A program made the translations under genes and the position numbers. Below are positions 23,533-27,730 of a stretch of DNA of 27,730 bases, in pieces. Each line of letters opens with the position of its first letter. Position 1 is the first letter of the stretch. The stretch is from the NCBI GenBank assembly GCA_900752285.1, contig CAADUW010000182.1, positions 1 to 27,730 of the forward strand, read 5' to 3'. The stretch comes from an uncultured Oscillospiraceae bacterium. Lineage in GTDB: Bacteria > Bacillota > Clostridia > Oscillospirales > Oscillospiraceae. Below the pieces are notes generated by a model. It ran no database searches. It was given only the letters and a program-made list of their open reading frames with translations, and was not told the origin of the DNA.

Positions 23533-24046
23533 AGTCGAACTCATCCCTTAGAAGCGTGGTAAGCCCCTCGACAGCCGTGAGGATGTCCCTGCACACGCCG
23601 GTCAACTCAGATATGGCCGGTTCTCCGTCATACTCAAATACGTCGGCGTCCTCATTGTCCTCGTCCACCTCACGCTCTGCGGCGTATTCGCGCTCCATGC
23701 GCTCGGCATACTCGCAGCAGCGTTCGCCGGGGCAGCAGGGATTATCCGCAGGAACGTAACCGGCGTATTCCGGCTCGATCAGGTCGTTTTCGATGAGGTC
23801 GGACAAGTCCGCAAGGTCATGGGACTTGAGGTAATTGAGCGCCCTGCCCCAAGAACTGAACATCTCCTCGCAGCGCTCGTCAAAGTCGAGGGTGGATCTG
23901 CGTACAAGGTCCAGATAGCCGTCCTTCTCGGCTCCGTTTTTGATGTAGTGCATGAGGATGGTCGCCATCCACAGCAGCTCCAGCTTTTCCTCGATGTGGC
24001 GCAGGTAGTCCTCGCCGTGGATCAGGTACAGATTTTCTTTTTCCAT
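23522..24046 (-). CDS. Acidic hypothetical protein
   Basis: A 174-aa protein, strongly acidic. It starts MEKENLYLIHGEDYLRHIEE, has a helical N-terminal part (to ~95), a Cys-rich patch (NPCCPGERCCEYAER, ~102-116), an acidic stretch (EREVDEDNEDADVFEYD) and a final helix (LTAVEGLTTLLRDEFDYAG). I do not recognise a domain. AAAGGAG lies 9 nt before the ATG. It ends inside the start region of the methyltransferase gene, so the two are likely co-translated. The preceding 39-bp gap is A/T-rich (CTATAAATAATG), which may be part of a weak promoter, but no -35 box is convincing. Confidence 0.7.
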   Translation of the reverse strand: MEKENLYLIHGEDYLRHIEEKLELLWMATILMHYIKNGAEKDGYLDLVRRSTLDFDERCEEMFSSWGRALNYLKSHDLADLSDLIENDLIEPEYAGYVPADNPCCPGERCCEYAERMEREYAAEREVDEDNEDADVFEYDGEPAISELTGVCRDILTAVEGLTTLLRDEFDYAG

Positions 24047-24085
24047 TGTGATGCTCTCCTTTACATTATTTATAGTAGAATCAGG

Positions 24086-24853
24086 TCAGGCGATTTCACC
24101 CAGCATGGTGAGAAACAGCGACTTGCCCTTGGGCGTGACAAGGGTATATACCCCCTGATGCCCGTTGACGGCGATATAGTCCTTCACGAAGAACAGACCG
24201 TCGCTGGCGGGCTTGGCGTAGGGTAGGAGCGTACCGGAGGGCGCGCGGTAGAGATAGCGCTTGCGGATGAGGAACGAAGTGAACATTTTCTCCGGCACCT
24301 TCAGCTCCTTTGCGGTGGCGCGGAGATTGGTGCAGCACTCCGGGTGAATGAAGGCGTCGTAGAAGTCCGCCTTGGGCTTTGCCAGCCGCAGCTCCTGCTG
24401 AAGCAGTTCGTTCTTCCTCTGTTCCTCCAGCATCCGCTGCGCCATGAGCAGCACCAGTTCCGGGTTTTCCAGCACCTGCTCCAGCACGGATTTTGTCATG
24501 TATGCGCCGTGCTTGCGGATGGAGGGCAGCACCTCCTCAAACACCCACGCCTCAAAGCGTTCGGCAGATGGCAGTTTGCTGTGGGTGATGAGGCGGTACA
24601 CGTTCCCCTCGGTGATGAAAAGCATCGCATTTGTCTGGATCGTGGTAGTTCCATGCTGATTTGTGGTGCTGGAGACCCCGTCGCGTTTCACGACACCGTC
24701 TCCTTTGCAGTGACGGCGCAGTGCGTCTCGTGTATTGCTGTACCCCAATGCACTTGCCACATCCGCTCCACAGAACAGGTACTTTTCTCCCTCCCGAATG
24801 ATGCGGACGCTGCCAAACTCCTGATTGGTAAAGATTTCAATTTTGTTCTCCAT
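24086..24853 (-). CDS. Phage-type antirepressor (Bro-N plus KilAC/ANT domain)
   Basis: A 255-aa protein with a Bro-N domain at ~1-115 (YLFCGADVASALGYSNTRDAL, then VYRLITHSKLPSAERFEAW and EEVLPSIRKHGAY) and a C-terminal ANT/KilAC-like part (~150-255; LRATAKELKVPEKMFTSFL, KDYIAVNGHQGVYTLVTPKG). These domains are known from phage Ant antirepressors, which inactivate or displace repressors. AAAGGA lies 8 nt before the ATG and the gene starts 23 bp after the virB4 stop. Its place inside the transfer operon suggests that making the channel also releases repression of something, perhaps the element's own control circuit. The target is unknown. Confidence 0.9.
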   Translation of the reverse strand: MENKIEIFTNQEFGSVRIIREGEKYLFCGADVASALGYSNTRDALRRHCKGDGVVKRDGVSSTTNQHGTTTIQTNAMLFITEGNVYRLITHSKLPSAERFEAWVFEEVLPSIRKHGAYMTKSVLEQVLENPELVLLMAQRMLEEQRKNELLQQELRLAKPKADFYDAFIHPECCTNLRATAKELKVPEKMFTSFLIRKRYLYRAPSGTLLPYAKPASDGLFFVKDYIAVNGHQGVYTLVTPKGKSLFLTMLGEIA

Positions 24854-24876
24854 AGTGCAATTCCTTTCTTGTTTTG

Positions 24877-27255
24877 TTATGCAGTCTGCTCCTGTGGCTT
24901 GGTGGTGAGCAGGTCATAGAGTTCCCCGCGGGGGAAGCGGTCTACGAAGGGAAGAATGACGTTGCCATAAAAAAGCAGCCCTTCGCCTTCACCGCTGTGG
25001 GTGACATACGAGAGCTGGTGCGGAGAGATATTGAGCTGCCTGGCGAGAATCTGCCGGTCGCCGCTGGCCTGATTGAGCATGAGGATGAAATCGCTGTTTT
25101 CAAAGATGTTCTCCACCTCGCGGGAGGAGAGCAGGTCCTTGACATTCTGGGTGATGCCGGTCGGAATGCCTCCCCACTTGCGGAAGCGCTTCCAGATTTC
25201 CACGGTGTAGGCCGCCGTCTGCTCCTCGCGCAGCAAAAGGTGCATTTCGTCAATGTAGTAGCGGGTGGATTTGTGGGCTTCCCGGTTGACGGTCACGCGG
25301 TTCCACACGGCGTCCTGCACGATGAGCATCCCGATCTTCTTGAGCTGCTTGCCCAGCTCCTTGATGTCGAAGGACACGATGCGGTTTTCAATGTTGATGT
25401 TGGTGCGGTGGTTGAACACGTTGAGAGAGCCGGAAACGTAGATTTCCAAAGCCGTGGCGATGTACTGCGCCTCCTTTTCCTCCTGCCGCCGCAGCTCGTT
25501 ATACAAGTCCTCCAGAATCGGCATATTCTCCGGCACAGGGTCGCTGAGATAATCCCGGTACACCATGCGCACACAGCGGTCGATGATGGTCTTTTCCACC
25601 GGCATGAGGCCGTCCTTGCCGCCCACGATCAACTCGCAGAGGGAGAGGATGAAGTCGGATTTCAGGCTCAGCGGATTTTCATCGTCGCTGTAATTGAGAT
25701 TTAAGTCCATGGGGTTGATGTAATGCGGGCTTGTGGGGGAGATTTTAATGACCTGCCCATGCAGGCGCTCCACCAGCGGCCCGTATTCAGCTTCGGGGTC
25801 GCAGATGATGATGTCATCGTCGGTAACGAGGAACACGTTGGCGATCTCCCGCTTCGCCGCAAAGCTCTTGCCGCTGCCGGGCGTACCAAGGATGAGGCCG
25901 TTGGGGTTCTTGAGACGCTTGCGATCTACCATGATGAGGTTGTTTGAGAGGGCGTTCAGCCCGCAGTACAGGGCTTCCTTGCCGTCCTGAAACAGCTCCT
26001 GCGTGGTAAAGGGGATAAAAATAGCGACGCTTGAGGTGGTCAAGCCCCGCTGTATCTCGATCTGGTTCAGCCCCAAGGGGAGGCTGCTCATCAGCCCTTC
26101 CTCCTGACGGAAATCAAGGCGGGTAAGCTGGCAGTTGTACTTCTGGGCGATGGAGGCTGCCTGAAATACGTTATTGTCAAGCTGCTGGCGGCTGCCTGCG
26201 GTGTTGACCACAATAAAGGTCAGCAGGAACATTCGCTCGTTGCGGCTTTGCAGGTCTTGCAGCAGCTTCTTCGCCTCCGTGCCGTAGGTGGCAAGGTCCG
26301 AGGGGATGATGTCCATGTCGTATCCGGCGCGGACGGCTTTTTTCTGTTCCTCAATGGTCATTTTCTGCAAATCGGTGATCTTGCGCTTGATGGTCTTGAT
26401 GGCCTTGACCTGATCCACGGACTGGACGTGCATACTGACGATGAGGGAGCTTTCCATGTCGAGGAAGTCTGCCAGCATCCGGTCGTTCAGCTCCGGCGCT
26501 AAAATCTGCAAGAAGCTGGCGCAGCCGATGCGCCTGCCGACGCCGAAGGAGCGCCCGGTGCGGAACTCAAAGGAGCTGGGCGCGATGAAGTCCTTGACCG
26601 AAAGCCCGGAGGGTGCCAGCCAGTCCCACGAGAAGCGGAACGGCTCCTGCTCATCCATGTGCAGCATCCCGTGCAGCAGCCGCAGCCGCTCCATGCCGTT
26701 CATGGGCTCCGCCGCCACGCCGAGGCGCTTGAAGTTGTTCAGAAGGTCCGTTTCAATGCGCTCCAGCCTCGGCTTTGCCGCTTTCAGCCCGTCCGCCTCC
26801 ACGCCGAAGGTCAGGTACTTGGTCTTGATGAGGCCGTTGTTGCCGCGGGCAAGCTGGTTCTGGAGCATCTGGGTATATTCCAGACGGATGCTGTCAAAAT
26901 CGTCGCCCTGCGGCGAGATGGTGATGTACCTTGCGTAATTGTCCTTGTTGGCGGACATATTCACGAAGGAAAGCTGAAAGCGCACGGAGCTGTCAAAGTA
27001 GTTGAGAAAGTCGCACCAGCCGTCAAAGATGGCGGTCTTGTCCTCGTTCTGGTTGAGCTGATAGTTGATGTCCTGAAACTGGACGGTTTTCGTGTAGTAA
27101 CTGTCCGTTACGCGGCAGATGCCGTCGGGGAACATCCGCTGAAACGGGATGCTGTCCTGTGCGGACTTCTGTTTCTTATCCTGCCGCTTCGCTCTTGCGA
27201 TGGCGGCCTCGATCTGCCTGCGTTCGGCGCGGGTGAGTTTTGTGCGGGTGGACAA
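24877..27255 (-). CDS. virB4: VirB4/TrbE-type conjugation ATPase
   Basis: A 792-aa type IV secretion ATPase. The N-terminal half is the CagE/TrbE/VirB4-type domain (FFDGW-like segment AIFDGWCDFLNYFDSS). The ATPase core has Walker A GTPGSGKSF at ~458, DDIIICDPEAEYGPLVERL downstream, and Walker B RYYIDEMHLLL at ~668, then TGITQNVKDLL. It powers assembly and transport of the mating channel at the inner face of the membrane. The start is TTG at 27255, chosen because GGGAGG lies 9 nt upstream. It falls inside the end of prgI, so the two genes overlap by 80 nt. The length fits the Gram-positive VirB4 proteins of ICEs. Confidence 0.95.
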   Translation of the reverse strand: MSTRTKLTRAERRQIEAAIARAKRQDKKQKSAQDSIPFQRMFPDGICRVTDSYYTKTVQFQDINYQLNQNEDKTAIFDGWCDFLNYFDSSVRFQLSFVNMSANKDNYARYITISPQGDDFDSIRLEYTQMLQNQLARGNNGLIKTKYLTFGVEADGLKAAKPRLERIETDLLNNFKRLGVAAEPMNGMERLRLLHGMLHMDEQEPFRFSWDWLAPSGLSVKDFIAPSSFEFRTGRSFGVGRRIGCASFLQILAPELNDRMLADFLDMESSLIVSMHVQSVDQVKAIKTIKRKITDLQKMTIEEQKKAVRAGYDMDIIPSDLATYGTEAKKLLQDLQSRNERMFLLTFIVVNTAGSRQQLDNNVFQAASIAQKYNCQLTRLDFRQEEGLMSSLPLGLNQIEIQRGLTTSSVAIFIPFTTQELFQDGKEALYCGLNALSNNLIMVDRKRLKNPNGLILGTPGSGKSFAAKREIANVFLVTDDDIIICDPEAEYGPLVERLHGQVIKISPTSPHYINPMDLNLNYSDDENPLSLKSDFILSLCELIVGGKDGLMPVEKTIIDRCVRMVYRDYLSDPVPENMPILEDLYNELRRQEEKEAQYIATALEIYVSGSLNVFNHRTNINIENRIVSFDIKELGKQLKKIGMLIVQDAVWNRVTVNREAHKSTRYYIDEMHLLLREEQTAAYTVEIWKRFRKWGGIPTGITQNVKDLLSSREVENIFENSDFILMLNQASGDRQILARQLNISPHQLSYVTHSGEGEGLLFYGNVILPFVDRFPRGELYDLLTTKPQEQTA

Positions 27256-27607
27256 TGCGATACACCTCCCGGTCTAAATTGTCCTGCCGTTCCAGAACGG
27301 CGTAGAAATTATTGGTTGCGTAAGGGCGCTGCTTGGGGCGCAGGAAGCAGACCTGTACGATGTTGCGGACGATCTTTTCAAGGGGCTGTCCGTTCTTCTC
27401 ATACATGGCCAGCAGAAAAAAGGGCAGCATGAGCAGGATCATGCAGATCGCCGCCGTGCTGACGCCGGTATGGGCTTTGAGCAGGAAGAACAGCGGAACG
27501 CCCAGCGCCGCACCAGCGCCGAAGCAGATGAGCTGGCGCTTCGTCAGGTTCAGCAGCACCTTGGTCTTGACCGCGTTCAGGTCCTTGGGTACGGGGACGT
27601 ATGCCAT
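27176..27607 (-). CDS. prgI: PrgI family channel protein
   Basis: A 143-aa membrane protein with two helices (residues ~25-44, LICFGAGAALGVPLFFLL, and ~51-68, TAAICMILLMLPFFLLAM) and a basic cytoplasmic tail. The start MAYVPVPKDLNAVKTKVL and GLTKRQL-like LTKRQLICFGAGA pattern is typical of PrgI proteins, which sit between the VirB6-like and VirB4 genes and are counted as VirB3-like channel parts. GGAGG lies 9 nt before the ATG at 27607. The last ~26 residues, rich in Arg/His (VHPHKTHPRRTQADRGRHR), are encoded by DNA that also encodes the start of VirB4, and look like an overlap tail. Confidence 0.9.
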   Translation of the reverse strand: MAYVPVPKDLNAVKTKVLLNLTKRQLICFGAGAALGVPLFFLLKAHTGVSTAAICMILLMLPFFLLAMYEKNGQPLEKIVRNIVQVCFLRPKQRPYATNNFYAVLERQDNLDREVYRIVHPHKTHPRRTQADRGRHRKSEAAG

Positions 27608-27622
27608 AATGATGTACCTCCG

Positions 27623-27730
27623 TCAATGACTGTTGAAAATTGACTTTGCGAGACTGCTGGTTTTGAACAGGGTGAAGCAGAGCAGCACCGTGTAGCCCAT
27701 GCACAGCCAGATGGCCGTGGAAATGTTGTC
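27623..27730 (-). CDS. C-terminus of a membrane protein (VirB6/TrbL position, truncated by window edge)
   Basis: The minus-strand frame is open from the window edge to a TGA at 27623-27625 and gives 35 residues: a short polar lead, a membrane helix (AIWLCMGYTVLLCFTLF) and the tail KTSSLAKSIFNSH. It ends 15 bp before the PrgI start. In clostridial ICEs the gene before prgI is usually the VirB6/TrbL-like polytopic channel protein, so that is the most likely identity. The fragment itself is too short to prove it. Confidence 0.55.
   Translation of the reverse strand, partial: DNISTAIWLCMGYTVLLCFTLFKTSSLAKSIFNSH

Noticed and set aside
24918..24940. GC palindrome-like sequence TTCCCCGCGGGGGAA
   Set aside because: It lies within the coding end of virB4, is imperfect, and short GC palindromes are expected by chance in such DNA.
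1..27730. CRISPR array, tRNA, rRNA or insertion sequence
   Set aside because: I saw no spaced repeat array, no tRNA-like cloverleaf, no rRNA sequence and no transposase gene or IS ends. TnpV is named from transposons but is not a transposase.

Overview
The window is part of an integrative and conjugative element (ICE) of the Tn1549/CTn type found in GC-rich gut Clostridia (Oscillospiraceae/Lachnospiraceae-like hosts). The evidence is a chain of recognisable ICE genes on the minus strand: PrgI, a VirB4 ATPase, an NlpC/P60 hydrolase with a membrane anchor, DUF4315 and DUF4366 proteins, topoisomerase III, ArdC-type antirestriction proteins, a giant methylase/helicase, DUF3848/3849 and MobC. The DNA is GC-rich with AAAGGAGG-type ribosome binding sites. 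There is no rRNA, tRNA or CRISPR array. No integrase and no relaxase lie inside the window, so both ends of the element are outside it.

Layout in transcription order (right to left, minus strand). 27730-17783 is the mating-channel region: the tail of a membrane protein, PrgI, VirB4, a Bro-N antirepressor, an acidic hypothetical protein, a SPPY-type DNA methyltransferase, a PP-loop PAPS-reductase-like protein, the NlpC/P60 wall hydrolase, DUF4315, the DUF4366 surface protein and a small Cys-rich protein. Most of these genes overlap or nearly touch. A consensus-like promoter at 17743-17771 then starts a second block: a 100-aa protein, a hairpin terminator/attenuator and topB. It is followed by a small basic protein, another hairpin, a 131-aa protein, an ArdC/YodL-type protein of 733 aa and a 74-aa protein. 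After a third hairpin come a paralogue of the small basic protein, a 3156-aa fusion protein, a DUF3848/DUF3849 protein and MobC, closed by a clear terminator at 639-677. A small membrane protein of the CD1845 type with its own promoter comes last. A plus-strand zinc-ribbon gene, cut by the window edge, converges on it.

Roles. The right half builds the channel and opens the cell wall. TopB and MobC belong to DNA processing. The ArdC-like proteins, the methylase/helicase giant and the methyltransferase look like equipment for protecting or preparing the incoming DNA in the recipient. The most interesting points are: (i) a TnpV-type gene with its own ribosome binding site lies entirely inside the giant gene in another frame; (ii) the giant carries a MutS domain I-like mismatch-recognition module between duplicated segments, ahead of an adenine methylase and an SNF2-type helicase; (iii) three different proteins end with the same basic PSV..KL motif 19-22 residues before their C-termini, which suggests a shared sorting or secretion tag; (iv) stem-loops divide the processing region into modules.
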